37,450 nucleotides of DNA from Oscillibacter sp. ER4 (GCF_000765235.1 NZ_JPJG01000050.1:1-37450), one strand, 5' to 3'; counted from the stretch's first letter, positions 7,429-15,427 are shown. Program-made: numbers and translations. The notes: generated by a model not told the origin, from the letters alone.

Positions 7429-8125
7429 GTTCCCACTCCCCTTTTCTTCTCTCGATCTCTTCGATGAGATTTTCAAGATGCGCGATACGCGCCTCCTTAT
7501 CTGCGAGCGACGAGACGGCGAGGCCATCTCTCGCCCGATTGAGCTTTATAAGATGCTGCGACAGGTATTCGCCATACAGCGGGTCGGACCGCAGCAATAA
7601 GCCTGTCAGCGCGTCCGCTTCGCTCAGCTCCTGCCCCATCCCCGCTCTCACACGGAAGACGACGTAAAGCTGCTCCTTGTCGCGCACGAGCGTCTCGCTC
7701 AAAAAGCGGTAGCCGTGCCCGCAGAGCCAGCAACGCAGAAGGTCGATCTTTGTCTGCGGCTGCAAAATGAGCGTATGCACGTCCTCATGCGTCCAGGGCG
7801 CGGCCTCGAGAATACCGAGGATCGTCTCGCCGCCCATGCCGGCGATAGCGATGGCGTCGCACTCCTCTGCTTTGATCTTCGCAAGGCCCGGGCAGAGGCG
7901 AAAATCCATGCGCTCCGTCACGCCGTATTCTCGCGCCGTCGCGCGCGCGTGGTCAAGCGGCAGCGCGTTGATGTCAGACGCAATGGCGCTTTCAATGCGC
8001 CCGTGCTGCAAAAGCCACACGGGAAGATACCCATGGTCGGTGCCGACGTCGGCCAGTCTCGCGCCCTGCGGCACAAGGCTTGCGATGCATTGCAGCCGCG
8101 GCTGAAGCTGTAATTTCTTTTCCAC
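7412..8125 (-). CDS. trmK: tRNA (adenine22-N1)-methyltransferase
   Basis: TrmK methylates N1 of adenine 22 in the D-loop region of tRNAs using S-adenosylmethionine. The 237-residue protein has the class I methyltransferase motif DVGTDHGYLP (26-35), the ASDIN acidic-loop motif, AGMGGE (95-100) and LILQPQ, all characteristic of the family (COG2384). The GTG start at 8125 has a very good AAAGGAGGG site. The coiled-coil C-terminal tail (EARIAHLENLIEEIERRK) is also usual. It lies downstream of a DUF1858 gene and overlaps the nif3-like gene. Confidence 0.95.
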   Translation of the reverse strand: MEKKLQLQPRLQCIASLVPQGARLADVGTDHGYLPVWLLQHGRIESAIASDINALPLDHARATAREYGVTERMDFRLCPGLAKIKAEECDAIAIAGMGGETILGILEAAPWTHEDVHTLILQPQTKIDLLRCWLCGHGYRFLSETLVRDKEQLYVVFRVRAGMGQELSEADALTGLLLRSDPLYGEYLSQHLIKLNRARDGLAVSSLADKEARIAHLENLIEEIERRKGEWEHGNGT

Positions 8126-8153
8126 CGCCGCCCTCCTTTCGCTGAGCGAACAA

Positions 8154-8180
8154 GACGCATACGGAAGACCCGTATGCGTC
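8154..8180 (-). terminator. Hairpin between the DUF1858 gene and trmK
   Basis: Perfect 11-bp stem 8154-8164 with 8170-8180. The following T-run is weak on the minus strand (TTGTT), so it may only attenuate read-through into trmK, which has no promoter of its own that I can see. Confidence 0.5.
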
Positions 8181-8186
8181 CTTTTC

Positions 8187-8399
8187 TTATTCCTTGACAG
8201 GCTTGTTGGCCTCTTCGTTCACGAGAGCCAGCAGCTTCTCCACGTCGATCCCGTGGACCATGCAGGCCTCTTCCACCGTCTCACCGCGGGAGCTGGGGCA
8301 GCCCAGGCAGTGCATGCCGATCGACAGGAAGATCGGCGCGGTCTGCGGCGCAACGTCCAGAATGTCACCGATGATAGTGTCGCGCTTAATTTCGATCAT
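8187..8399 (-). CDS. DUF1858 domain protein (hybrid-cluster-associated redox disulfide type)
   Basis: A 70-residue protein made of a single DUF1858 domain, with the motif GMHCLGCPSSRGETVEEACMVHG. The CLGC pair is the conserved CxxC thought to act in redox or metal chemistry. Similar small proteins occur beside hybrid-cluster proteins and as free-standing genes in anaerobes; the partner is not evident here. ATG 8399 has a near-perfect GGAGGTGA site. A SigA promoter is just upstream, so this gene probably heads the run through trmK, nif3 and yebC. Confidence 0.9.
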   Translation of the reverse strand: MIEIKRDTIIGDILDVAPQTAPIFLSIGMHCLGCPSSRGETVEEACMVHGIDVEKLLALVNEEANKPVKE

Positions 8400-8432
8400 G
8401 TTTGACTCACCTCCGTGAAAATAGCTGAAAAT

Positions 8433-8461
8433 AGTTTATCCCATTTTTCGCACTTTTTCAA
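8433..8461 (-). promoter_or_regulatory. SigA promoter for the DUF1858-trmK-nif3-yebC run
   Basis: Minus strand TTGAAA (8461-8456), 17-base spacer, TAAACT (8438-8433), about 34 bases before the ATG. Confidence 0.65.
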
Positions 8462-8494
8462 TAGGAAATATGAAAAAAGAAGCTGCCATAAAGC

Positions 8495-8531
8495 CAAAAA
8501 AGAAAGACGCCCGCATTAGCGGACGTCTTTC
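8495..8531 (-). terminator. Terminator after the zinc-ribbon gene
   Basis: Stem 8502-8514 with 8519-8531 (one mismatch) followed by six T on the minus strand. Confidence 0.85.
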
Positions 8532-8551
8532 GATCAAAACGTTTACAAGAA

Positions 8552-8830
8552 TTACTGCTCAGCGCGCATCTTGGCGAAGCACTCGCTGCAGTAGACCGGA
8601 CGGTCAGACTTGGGCTCGAAAGGAACCTTGGCCTCGCCGCCGCAAGCTGCGCAGACTGCGGTGAAGTACTCACGGGGGCCACGAGCGGCGTTCTTGCGAG
8701 CGTCGCGGCAGGCCTTGCAGCGCTGGGGCTCGTTCTGGAAGCCGCGCTCCGCGTAGAACTCCTGCTCACCGGCAGTGAACACGAACTCTTTGCCGCACTC
8801 TTTGCAAACTAAAGTCTTGTCTTCGTACAT
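8552..8830 (-). CDS. Small zinc-ribbon protein
   Basis: A 92-residue protein with three or four CxxC pairs: CKEC near the N-terminus, CKAC, CAAC and CSEC. This is the pattern of the 'probable zinc-ribbon' family (zf-trcl) that is widespread in Clostridia. The function is unknown; such proteins may bind nucleic acid or protein. ATG 8830 follows GAGAGGG. The gene starts 40 bases after the sigH stop and shares its terminator, so the two are probably co-transcribed. Cys and Lys/Arg make up much of the protein, and no membrane segment is present. Confidence 0.85.
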   Translation of the reverse strand: MYEDKTLVCKECGKEFVFTAGEQEFYAERGFQNEPQRCKACRDARKNAARGPREYFTAVCAACGGEAKVPFEPKSDRPVYCSECFAKMRAEQ

Positions 8831-8870
8831 GATTTTACCCTCTCTTTGAATCAGAAAAAAATATATGCGT

Positions 8871-9515
8871 TCAGCGTTTGCTGATATCGCCGGAAAAAAT
8901 GTGCTGCGCAGCCTTGCGGCGAACGCGCTGCACGGCGTTGTCCACCGACTTCGGAGACTTGCCCACGGCCTTTGCGATCTCGTGACAGGAAAGGCCTTCC
9001 AAATAGTACCCTAAGATCTTCGCCTCGAACTCGGACAAGTGCTTGCGGGTACTTTCAAGTAGACTCTCCACGTGGTCCCGCTCCGCGATGAGGAGCTCTG
9101 GGTCTGTATGGCTGGGATCTAAAGTACCGGCGGTGTAAGAAGAACTGTCAAAGGAAGGGGTATCAAGGGATATGGATTCGTTCAGCGGATAATGCTTGCC
9201 GCGGGAGGCGGCACGGAGCGCGGAGAACAGGCGGTTGCGAATGCAGATCTCTGCATAGGTGTGAAACGACGCCGCCTTGTCAGCGTCATACTCCCGTATC
9301 GCCTGAATGAGACCGAACATGCCCTCCTGAATCAGATCCTCCCCGTCGCCGCCGGCGAGGAAAAGTGGACGCGCACACGCGCGCACCATTCCGTAATAGC
9401 GCGTGACAAGAAGCTCTTCTGCTTCCCTGTCGCCCGCGGCGGCCATGGCGCACAGCTGCTCATCCGTGCAGGCTGCAAGCTCTTTATGATGGCTCTCACT
9501 CTGATGATACTGCAT
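8871..9515 (-). CDS. sigH: RNA polymerase sigma factor SigH (Spo0H)
   Basis: SigH is the early-sporulation and transition-state sigma factor. The 214-residue protein has region 2 with DLIQEGMFGLIQAIREYD and ASFHTYAEICIRNRLFSALRAASRGKHYPLNESISLD, and region 4 with LSEFEAKILGYYLEGLSCHEIAKAVGKSPKSVDNAVQRV. The pattern with PLN.S.SLD after region 2 is specific to SigH. ATG 9515 has a weak GAAGGT site, but a consensus SigA promoter ends only 2 bases before it. Initiation from that promoter would begin at or past this ATG. The alternative in-frame ATG at 9446 (residue 24) has only a poor site, and would remove part of the conserved start. (Stretches above are quoted only to mark the regions.). Confidence 0.93.
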   Translation of the reverse strand: MQYHQSESHHKELAACTDEQLCAMAAAGDREAEELLVTRYYGMVRACARPLFLAGGDGEDLIQEGMFGLIQAIREYDADKAASFHTYAEICIRNRLFSALRAASRGKHYPLNESISLDTPSFDSSSYTAGTLDPSHTDPELLIAERDHVESLLESTRKHLSEFEAKILGYYLEGLSCHEIAKAVGKSPKSVDNAVQRVRRKAAQHIFSGDISKR

Positions 9516-9517
9516 GT

Positions 9518-9547
9518 ATTATACCTTCTGTGCTCAGGTTTTGTCAA
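9518..9547 (-). promoter_or_regulatory. Consensus SigA promoter abutting the sigH start codon
   Basis: Minus strand TTGACA (9547-9542), 18-base spacer, TATAAT (9523-9518). The predicted RNA start (about 9511) is inside the annotated start region. A 10-bp palindrome TTAGCGCTAA (9568-9577) lies about 20 bases upstream of the -35 and could be an operator; no known protein is assigned. Confidence 0.7.
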
Positions 9548-9582
9548 GTATTTACGAAAATTCAGTATTAGCGCTAACGATT

Positions 9583-10929
9583 TTACAGCATTTTTATCAC
9601 ATTGACCAAATTCTCGGCCGCAAGAAGGGCGATTTGTTCTGTTTTTGCCTCAACCATGACGCGGATGAGCGCTTCCGTGCCGCTCGGGCGGACGAGCACG
9701 CGTCCCTCGCCGGAGAGCTTCCCCTCCTCCTCCGCGATGGCCGCGGAGAGTGCATCGGACGCCATGATGGCATCCTTGACGCCGCGCTCATGCGAAACGG
9801 CGACGTTGAGCAACACCTGCGGATACTGCGGGCAGACGGACGCAAGCTCAGAGGCCTTCTTCCCGCTGCGCGCGAGCACGTCGAGGAACTGAAGCGCCGT
9901 CAGCTGACCGTCGCCGGTCGTGGCGTAGTCGGTGAAGATCGTGTGGCCCGACTGCTCGCCGCCAAGCTTGTAGCCGCACTCATTCATCTTTTCGAGCACG
10001 TTGCGGTCGCCCACGCTCGTGCAGACGAGGCCGACACCGTTTTCGCGGCAGAACTCGTGAAGGCCGAGGTTCGACATCACCGTCGCAACGATTGTGCCGC
10101 CCGAGAGCTTCCCGCGGCGCTTCATGTCCGAGCCGCAGACGGCAAGCACCTTGTCGCCGTCGATAACGCCGCCCTGCTCGTCGACGAGCAGGCAGCGGTC
10201 CGCGTCGCCATCGAACGCGACGCCGATGTCATAGCCGCCCGCGACGACCTTTTGTGCAAGGTCGTCGAGATGCGTCGAACCGCAGTGGTCGTTGATGTTC
10301 ACGCCGTCCGGCTCGCGGTGGATGAAGTCACAGAAGCAGCGGAAGCGGCCAAAGAGCTCCGGTGCCGTCGCGGACGACGCGCCGTTCGAGCAATCGACCA
10401 GCACGCGCAGGCCGGACAGGTCTCCTTCGATCGTGCCAGCTAAATGGTCGATATACGCCTCGCGCGACTGCCGCAGACCGTGGCGCAGGACACCGATCTC
10501 GCCGTGCGTCGCGGCGGGATAGATGTCGGTGAGAATTTTTTCTTCGACCTGCTCTTCGATCGCGTCGGGCAGCTTGTAGCCCTTTTCGTTGAAGACCTTA
10601 ATGCCGTTGTGCTCGTAGGGGTTGTGCGAGGCGGAGATCACGATGCCCGCATCCGCGCCTTTGAGCACGGTCAGGTACGCGACCGCCGGAGTCGGCAGCA
10701 CACCGAACGGCATCACGTCGCCGCCGACGGAGCAGATACCCGCGATCAGCGCACTTTCGAGCATATCGGACGAAATGCGCGTATCCTTGCCGATGGTGAT
10801 GACCGGCTTTCTGCCCTTTTCTTCCTTCAAAACGGCCGCGATGGCCTTGCCCGTACGGAACGCAAGATCAGCCGTGAGATTTTCTCCCACAACGCCGCGA
10901 ATGCCGTCGGTGCCAAACAGTTTTCCCAT
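9583..10929 (-). CDS. glmM: Phosphoglucosamine mutase
   Basis: GlmM converts glucosamine-6-phosphate to glucosamine-1-phosphate on the way to UDP-GlcNAc for peptidoglycan. The 448-residue protein begins MGKLFGTDGIRG and has the phosphoserine loop ISASHNP (Ser101), the metal-binding loop DGDADR (about residue 240), the sugar-binding GEQSGHTIF and the phosphate-binding RPSGTEALIRV at the C-terminus. All four family signatures are intact. ATG 10929 follows AGAGGAA; the seven extra upstream residues have no family match. It is the last gene of the ruvC-ruvA-smORF-ruvB-glmM run, 56 bases after ruvB. Confidence 0.97.
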   Translation of the reverse strand: MGKLFGTDGIRGVVGENLTADLAFRTGKAIAAVLKEEKGRKPVITIGKDTRISSDMLESALIAGICSVGGDVMPFGVLPTPAVAYLTVLKGADAGIVISASHNPYEHNGIKVFNEKGYKLPDAIEEQVEEKILTDIYPAATHGEIGVLRHGLRQSREAYIDHLAGTIEGDLSGLRVLVDCSNGASSATAPELFGRFRCFCDFIHREPDGVNINDHCGSTHLDDLAQKVVAGGYDIGVAFDGDADRCLLVDEQGGVIDGDKVLAVCGSDMKRRGKLSGGTIVATVMSNLGLHEFCRENGVGLVCTSVGDRNVLEKMNECGYKLGGEQSGHTIFTDYATTGDGQLTALQFLDVLARSGKKASELASVCPQYPQVLLNVAVSHERGVKDAIMASDALSAAIAEEEGKLSGEGRVLVRPSGTEALIRVMVEAKTEQIALLAAENLVNVIKML

Positions 10930-10985
10930 GATTTTGATTCCTCTTCTCAAAAAGATTTGAAGTTTTGCCGTAAAGTAGTTTGCAT

Positions 10986-12041
10986 TTATAGACTAAGCTG
11001 TTCCGGCACTTCGTCCATGCTCTTCGGCACGGAGAGGCCTAAGTGCTCATATGCCTTGCGCGTGACGCAGCGCCCGCGCGGCGTGCGCTGCAAAAAGCCG
11101 AGCTGCATGAGATACGGCTCGTAAACATCCAGCAGCGTGACGGCTTCCTCGCCGATGGTCGCCGCCAGCGTCTCGATGCCAACAGGGCCGCCGCCGTAGT
11201 TTTCGATGATGGCGTGCATCATCCGGTGGTCGATGGGGTCTAATCCGAGGTCGTCGATCTCGAGCGCGCGGAGCGCTTCGTCCGCGACCTTCTTCGTGAT
11301 GACGCCGTCGGCCCGCACATCCGCAAAGTCGCGCACGCGGCGCAGCATGCGGTTCGCGATACGCGGCGTGCCGCGCGAGCGGCGCGCGATCTCGAGCGCA
11401 CCCGTCGGGTCGATGTCGACATTCAGGATGCTCGCCGAGCGCGTGACGATTTTCGAAAGCTCCTGCGGCGTGTAAAGCTCCAGGCGCAGCGTGACGCCGA
11501 AGCGGTCACGCAGCGGCGCGGACAGCTGGCCCGCGCGCGTCGTCGCGCCGATGAGCGTGAAGTGCGGCAGATCGAGGCGGATGGAGTTCGCGCTCGGACC
11601 CTTGCCGACGATGATGTCGATGGCGTAGTCCTCCATCGCGGGGTACAGGATCTCCTCCACGCTGCGGTTCAGGCGGTGGATCTCGTCGACGAACAGGATG
11701 TCCCCCTCGCTTAGATTCGTCAAAAGCGCCGCAAGGTCGCCCGCCTTTTCAATGGCGGGGCCGGACGTGATGCGGATGTTCACTCCCATTTCCTGGGCAA
11801 TAATGCCCGCGAGCGTCGTCTTGCCGAGGCCCGGAGGGCCGTGCAGCAGCACGTGGTCGAGCGATTCGCCGCGCTTTTTCGCCGCCGCGATGAAGACGGC
11901 AAGGTTGCCCTTCGCCTTCTCCTGCCCGATGTATTCCGAGAGCGTCTTCGGGCGCAGCGAGCCCTCCTGCGCGTCCTCGCTCAGGAAAGTCTTGGCCACG
12001 ATAGGCTCTTCATAAATGTCGGTTCCAAAATCAATGCTCAA
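10986..12041 (-). CDS. ruvB: Holliday junction branch migration helicase RuvB
   Basis: RuvB is the hexameric AAA+ motor that drives branch migration of Holliday junctions together with RuvA. The 351-residue protein carries the N-terminal [13 protein letters not shown] motif, Walker A GPPGLGKT (68-75), Walker B DEIH (119-122), sensor 1 GATTRAG, the arginine finger segment APLRDRFG, and a C-terminal winged-helix DNA-binding domain ([10 protein letters not shown]). The start is TTG at 12041 with AAAGGAGCG upstream, an unusual but well-supported start. It sits 37 bases past a small membrane-protein gene that separates it from ruvA. Confidence 0.97.
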   Translation of the reverse strand: MSIDFGTDIYEEPIVAKTFLSEDAQEGSLRPKTLSEYIGQEKAKGNLAVFIAAAKKRGESLDHVLLHGPPGLGKTTLAGIIAQEMGVNIRITSGPAIEKAGDLAALLTNLSEGDILFVDEIHRLNRSVEEILYPAMEDYAIDIIVGKGPSANSIRLDLPHFTLIGATTRAGQLSAPLRDRFGVTLRLELYTPQELSKIVTRSASILNVDIDPTGALEIARRSRGTPRIANRMLRRVRDFADVRADGVITKKVADEALRALEIDDLGLDPIDHRMMHAIIENYGGGPVGIETLAATIGEEAVTLLDVYEPYLMQLGFLQRTPRGRCVTRKAYEHLGLSVPKSMDEVPEQLSL

Positions 12042-12078
12042 GCGCTCACGCTCCTTTTTGTGCTTTGCGAAGGAATAA

Positions 12079-12237
12079 TCAGTACCTGATCACAAAATAA
12101 ATCACATACAGCCAGCTCAAAAGGCCGTGTACAATCGCCCAACCCACGCTATGCCAGTTCGCATAAGAGATAACCATTGCAAGGCAGGTTCCAAAGGTAA
12201 TGCCCTTTTTAGCAGCCTCTTTTGTATTTTCGTTCAT
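12079..12237 (-). CDS. 52-residue membrane protein between ruvA and ruvB
   Basis: ATG 12237 to TGA 12079 encodes 52 residues, [20 protein letters not shown] at the start. Two hydrophobic stretches (about 12-26 and 31-50) suggest two short membrane helices, and the second holds the aromatic [14 protein letters not shown] strong ribosome binding site, TAGGAGA, lies 8 bases before the ATG and overlaps the ruvA stop region. The frame is open exactly between ruvA and ruvB. I recall similar small proteins of unknown function in Clostridia ending in a W.YVIY motif, but cannot name a family. The site, the membrane pattern and the operon position all support a real gene; the role is unknown. Confidence 0.8.
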   Translation of the reverse strand: MNENTKEAAKKGITFGTCLAMVISYANWHSVGWAIVHGLLSWLYVIYFVIRY

Positions 12238-12249
12238 TTATCGTTTCTC

Positions 12250-12846
12250 CTATTTTACCATTTTCTTTAAGCTCTGGCGCACGATCTCTTCAAGCGGTAA
12301 GTTTTCCACGTCCACGCCCTTCATCGCGACTGCGATGTCCTGCTGCGTGTAGCCGAGCACCGCGAGCGCGGCGGCGGCCTCGACGGCCTTGCTCTTCTCA
12401 CCCGCAACGATGCCGGGGGCGGTCGGCATACCGATCTCCTGCTGCTCCTTGGTGAGCTTGTCCTTGAGCTCTAAGATGATGCGCTGGGCGATCTTCTTGC
12501 CGATGCCCGGCGCGGCGATGAGCGCCTTTTCATCGCCCGTGATAACGGCCATCGCCAACGCCTGCGGCGTGCAGACCGAAAGTATCGCGAGCGCCGCCTT
12601 CGGCCCAACGCCCGAGACGCCGATGAGCTGCTTGAAGCTCCCGAGCTCCCCCTGCGTTGCAAAGCCGTAGAGGTCAAAGATCCCCTCACCCACGTGCAAA
12701 TAGGTGTAAAGCTTACCCGCTTTACCGATTTGAAGCTGTGAGATCGTCGTGCTGGTGGTCTTGCAGGCGTAGCCCACGCCGCCGCAGTCGATCACGGCGA
12801 GGTACGGCTCCACATGCGCGACCGTTCCGCTGACATAATAAAACAT
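12250..12846 (-). CDS. ruvA: Holliday junction DNA-binding protein RuvA
   Basis: RuvA tetramers bind four-way junctions and load RuvB. The 198-residue protein has the N-terminal OB fold (MFYYVSGTVAHVEPYLAVID), the two helix-hairpin-helix motifs (GVSGVGPKAALAIL and APGIGKKIAQRIILELKDK), and the C-terminal RuvB-contacting domain (AVAALAVLGYTQQDIAVAMK). Length is normal for the family. ATG 12846 follows a short gap of 18 bases after ruvC. The stop overlaps the ribosome binding site of the small membrane-protein gene. Confidence 0.97.
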   Translation of the reverse strand: MFYYVSGTVAHVEPYLAVIDCGGVGYACKTTSTTISQLQIGKAGKLYTYLHVGEGIFDLYGFATQGELGSFKQLIGVSGVGPKAALAILSVCTPQALAMAVITGDEKALIAAPGIGKKIAQRIILELKDKLTKEQQEIGMPTAPGIVAGEKSKAVEAAAALAVLGYTQQDIAVAMKGVDVENLPLEEIVRQSLKKMVK

Positions 12847-12864
12847 AAACTGCCTCTCTCCTGC

Positions 12865-13380
12865 TTAAATGGTCTGCTTGACGTCGTTCCCGCCCACGCG
12901 GCTCAGGAGCGACGTGGCGCTGCGCGCGTGGCAGATGGCAATGGCCAGCGCGTCGGCAGCATCGTCGGGCCGCGGCACAGCCTTGAGCTTTAAGAGGCGC
13001 TTGACCATGTCCATGACCTGTCTTTTTTCGGCAAGGCCGTACCCTACGACCGCCTGCTTGACCTGCATGGGCGTATATTCGTAGAGCGGCACGCCGCTCT
13101 TTTCCGCGGTACACAGAATGATGCCGCGGCCGTGCGCCACGGCGATGCCGGTCGTGATGTTGTTCGAAAAGAACAGTTCTTCGACCGCGATGGCATCGGG
13201 CTTTAACTGCGCGATGAGCGCTTCCATGTCCTGCTCGATCTGCACGAGGCGGCGCGCCAGCGGCAGTCCCGCGGGCGTGGTGATCGCGCCGTAATTCAAT
13301 AGCTGCGTTCTGCCGCGGTCCGCTTCGATCAGGCCAAAGCCCACGATGGCGATGCCCGGATCGATGCCGAGTATCCGCAT
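12865..13380 (-). CDS. ruvC: Holliday junction resolvase RuvC
   Basis: RuvC cuts Holliday junctions symmetrically. The 171-residue protein begins MRILGIDPG, holding the first catalytic Asp (Asp7), followed by the acidic VEELFF motif (Glu67/68), and DDAADALAIAICH with the last two acidic residues. The start at 13380 is set by the ribosome binding site: GGGAGG lies 8 bases before this ATG, while the two earlier candidate starts (GTG 13389, ATG 13386) overlap or touch it. It is first in the ruv operon, behind a clear SigA promoter. Confidence 0.97.
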   Translation of the reverse strand: MRILGIDPGIAIVGFGLIEADRGRTQLLNYGAITTPAGLPLARRLVQIEQDMEALIAQLKPDAIAVEELFFSNNITTGIAVAHGRGIILCTAEKSGVPLYEYTPMQVKQAVVGYGLAEKRQVMDMVKRLLKLKAVPRPDDAADALAIAICHARSATSLLSRVGGNDVKQTI

Positions 13381-13411
13381 GCGCATCACCTCCCACGATA
13401 CTTATTTAGAA

Positions 13412-13440
13412 ATTATATCAAACAACTGTCCGAAATGCAA
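13412..13440 (-). promoter_or_regulatory. SigA promoter for the ruvC operon
   Basis: Minus strand TTGCAT (13440-13435), 17-base spacer, TATAAT (13417-13412), about 30 bases before the ruvC ATG. Confidence 0.85.
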
Positions 13441-13455
13441 CGAGAAATCACAGCA

Positions 13456-13483
13456 TGAAAAAGGCCGCTCAAAGAGCGGCCTT
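13456..13483 (-). terminator. Intrinsic terminator of xerD
   Basis: Perfect 10-bp stem AAGGCCGCTC (13461-13470) with 13474-13483, loop of three, then five T on the minus strand. Confidence 0.9.
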
Positions 13484-13495
13484 CCAATTTTCTTT

Positions 13496-14380
13496 TCATG
13501 CCCGCGGATGCGCCTTCTGATAGACGTCCTTGAGGTGCTTTTTGACGACATGCGTGTAGATCTGCGTCGAGGAAATGTCCGCGTGGCCCAGCATCTCCTG
13601 AATGGAGCGCAGGTCCGCACCGTTTTCGAGCAGGTGCACGGCAAACGAGTGGCGCAGCGTATGCGGCGTGATGTCCTTTGAGATGCCGGCGGTCTCCTGA
13701 TAGTGCTTGACGATCTTCCAGAATCCCTGGCGGCTCATGCGCTCGCCGTTCATGTTGACGAACAGCGCCGTTTCCTCCGGATCAGCCAAAAGCTGCGGAC
13801 GCACCTCCTTCATGTAGTGCGAAAGTGCCTTGACGGCGGCGGGATAGAGCGGGATGATACGCTCTTTGCCCTTGCTCTGCGCGCGGATGAAGCTCGCGCT
13901 CAGGCTCACGTCCTCTTCATTGAGCGAAATGAGCTCGGAGACGCGGATGCCCGTGGCGTACAGCAGTTCGAGCATCGCGTGGTCGCGGTAGCCCTTAGCG
14001 TCCACGCACTGGGGCTGGTCAAGGAAGAGCTCGACCTCTTTGCCCGTGAGGATCTCGGGGAACTTGTGCTCCACCTTCACCGCGGCAACGCCCTTGGCCG
14101 GGTTCGCGCTGACCTCTCCGGCCATCTGGAGGTAGGTGTAGAGCGACTTGATCGACGCGATGGAGCGCGTGATCGTCGCGGCGGACTTGCCCTTGCCGCC
14201 CATCCAGGCGACATAGCCGCTGATGACCTCCTGCGTCACCTGCGGCAGCGGCATGGGGTGGAACTCGTCCAAATACACGGCGAACTGGTGCAGATCGCGC
14301 ATATAGGAGCTGAGCGTATTCTGGGAGGCGTGCTTTTCCGTGGCCAGATATTCTTCGTATTGCGCCAAAAGGTCGGCCAT
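13496..14380 (-). CDS. xerD: Site-specific tyrosine recombinase XerD
   Basis: XerD acts with XerC at dif to resolve chromosome dimers. The 294-residue protein has the N-terminal SAM-like core-binding domain (1-105) and the catalytic domain with the full set of active residues: Arg146 (ATGIRVSEL), a lysine in SKGKER (170-172), His240 and Arg243 (HTLRHSF), His266 (MLGHADIS) and the nucleophile Tyr275 (QIYTHV). ATG 14380 follows GGAAGGAGGGG. It lies just after spoIIM, as in Bacillus, which supports XerD as a chromosomal recombinase rather than a phage or transposon integrase. Confidence 0.95.
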   Translation of the reverse strand: MADLLAQYEEYLATEKHASQNTLSSYMRDLHQFAVYLDEFHPMPLPQVTQEVISGYVAWMGGKGKSAATITRSIASIKSLYTYLQMAGEVSANPAKGVAAVKVEHKFPEILTGKEVELFLDQPQCVDAKGYRDHAMLELLYATGIRVSELISLNEEDVSLSASFIRAQSKGKERIIPLYPAAVKALSHYMKEVRPQLLADPEETALFVNMNGERMSRQGFWKIVKHYQETAGISKDITPHTLRHSFAVHLLENGADLRSIQEMLGHADISSTQIYTHVVKKHLKDVYQKAHPRA

Positions 14381-14409
14381 GATCGCACCCCTCCTTCCTA
14401 AAAAACAGC

Positions 14410-15039
14410 TCAAGACGCCGCCAGCAGCAAAAACTGCGGCACGAGCCACAGCTCCAGCAGAGCGGCAAACAACAAACACACACAACAAATGCCAAAGCGG
14501 TACCAGTACGCGCTCCCGTAGCTGACTGCGCGTCCCCGTCCCCCGCCGCCAAGCGAAAGCGACAGCAGCACGCGGGACTTGTCAAGCGACGCGTTTCCGA
14601 GCAGCAGCGTGCACGGCAGCACCGCCAGAAGCCGGATGCCGAACAGCGCCAGCAGCAACGGAAAGCTCCCCCGCCCGAGCGAGAGCGCAAAGCAGAACAG
14701 CGAGTACGATAGAAGAAACCCCTGGCACGCACACACGAGCGGTACCGCCACAATGCCGATGGACGCAAAGCCCAGCAAAAACACGATACCCGGCGCGCGG
14801 AAATAGCACAACAGCGTTTCGCCCAGCGCCCTTACCGAAAACGGCCTGTTCACGCCGCCCGATAAAAACGCGTCGAAATACTGTTTCAGCTCGCCGCCCG
14901 CGCTCTGCAGCGACCGGAGCGCAAACACGTACCCAAGGATCACACCCAACACAATAAACGCCGATAACACCAGCATCGGCACAGGCACGCGCTGCGGCAG
15001 CGCGCCGCGGCGGTCTCTTCTGTTCGTTCGACTCAGCAA
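14410..15039 (-). CDS. spoIIM: Stage II sporulation protein M
   Basis: SpoIIM is a membrane protein of the SpoIIDMP machine that thins septal peptidoglycan so the mother cell can engulf the forespore. The predicted protein has 209 residues and about five membrane helices, with the family's LGYVFALRSL start, GILFLLGFASIGIVAVPL-like middle region and a C-terminal Leu-rich helix. I choose TTG 15039, because GAGGGG lies 8 bases before it and the resulting length is that of the family; the longer frame to 15135 runs through the promoter. It is upstream of xerD, a pairing conserved from Bacillus. Confidence 0.85.
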   Translation of the reverse strand: MLSRTNRRDRRGALPQRVPVPMLVLSAFIVLGVILGYVFALRSLQSAGGELKQYFDAFLSGGVNRPFSVRALGETLLCYFRAPGIVFLLGFASIGIVAVPLVCACQGFLLSYSLFCFALSLGRGSFPLLLALFGIRLLAVLPCTLLLGNASLDKSRVLLSLSLGGGGRGRAVSYGSAYWYRFGICCVCLLFAALLELWLVPQFLLLAAS

Positions 15040-15106
15040 GTATGTCACCCCTCGTGAAGGGAAGCGGCATTCTGCCCGCGGAGCAAAACGATAGAACGCA
15101 CCTATA

Positions 15107-15135
15107 AATATAGGCCGTTTGCACTCTTTTCGCAA
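15107..15135 (-). promoter_or_regulatory. Probable promoter for spoIIM-xerD
   Basis: Minus strand TTGCGA (15135-15130), 17-base spacer, TATATT (15112-15107), about 60 bases before the spoIIM start. Within 15040-15427, which has no convincing gene, I otherwise see only this promoter, AT-rich sequence and the inverted repeat at 15223-15296. Confidence 0.55.
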
Positions 15136-15222
15136 GCGGAATTGCCAACTTTTCCCATTTTTGTTAATTATGTCAAAATATTATGTAAATTGTATTATGT
15201 AAACTATTGAAACAAATTGAAA

Positions 15223-15296
15223 AAGCGGCGGTATTTTACCAAGATATGGGGTGGTTTTCGTACCCGTTCCCCATATCTGGAAGCAGTTCTCCGCTT
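15223..15296. repeat. Nested inverted repeat, possible complex terminator
   Basis: Inner arms AGATATGGGG (15242-15251) and CCCCATATCT (15269-15278) lie inside outer arms AAGCGG (15223-15228) and CCGCTT (15291-15296). On the minus strand the structure ends in CCGCTTTTTC, so it may terminate the operon that ends with the TIGR04086 gene at 15428. Confidence 0.45.
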
Positions 15297-15427
15297 CACC
15301 ACCCAAGTCAGAAAAAGTCATATTTTCCCGTCGCTCTTGCTCCATTTGTGCAAGTTGTTACAGCTTTTCGCGCCGCATTTCCTCCACCGCCGATCAAAAA
15401 CGTGTGAATACGCCTATTGCTTTATGT

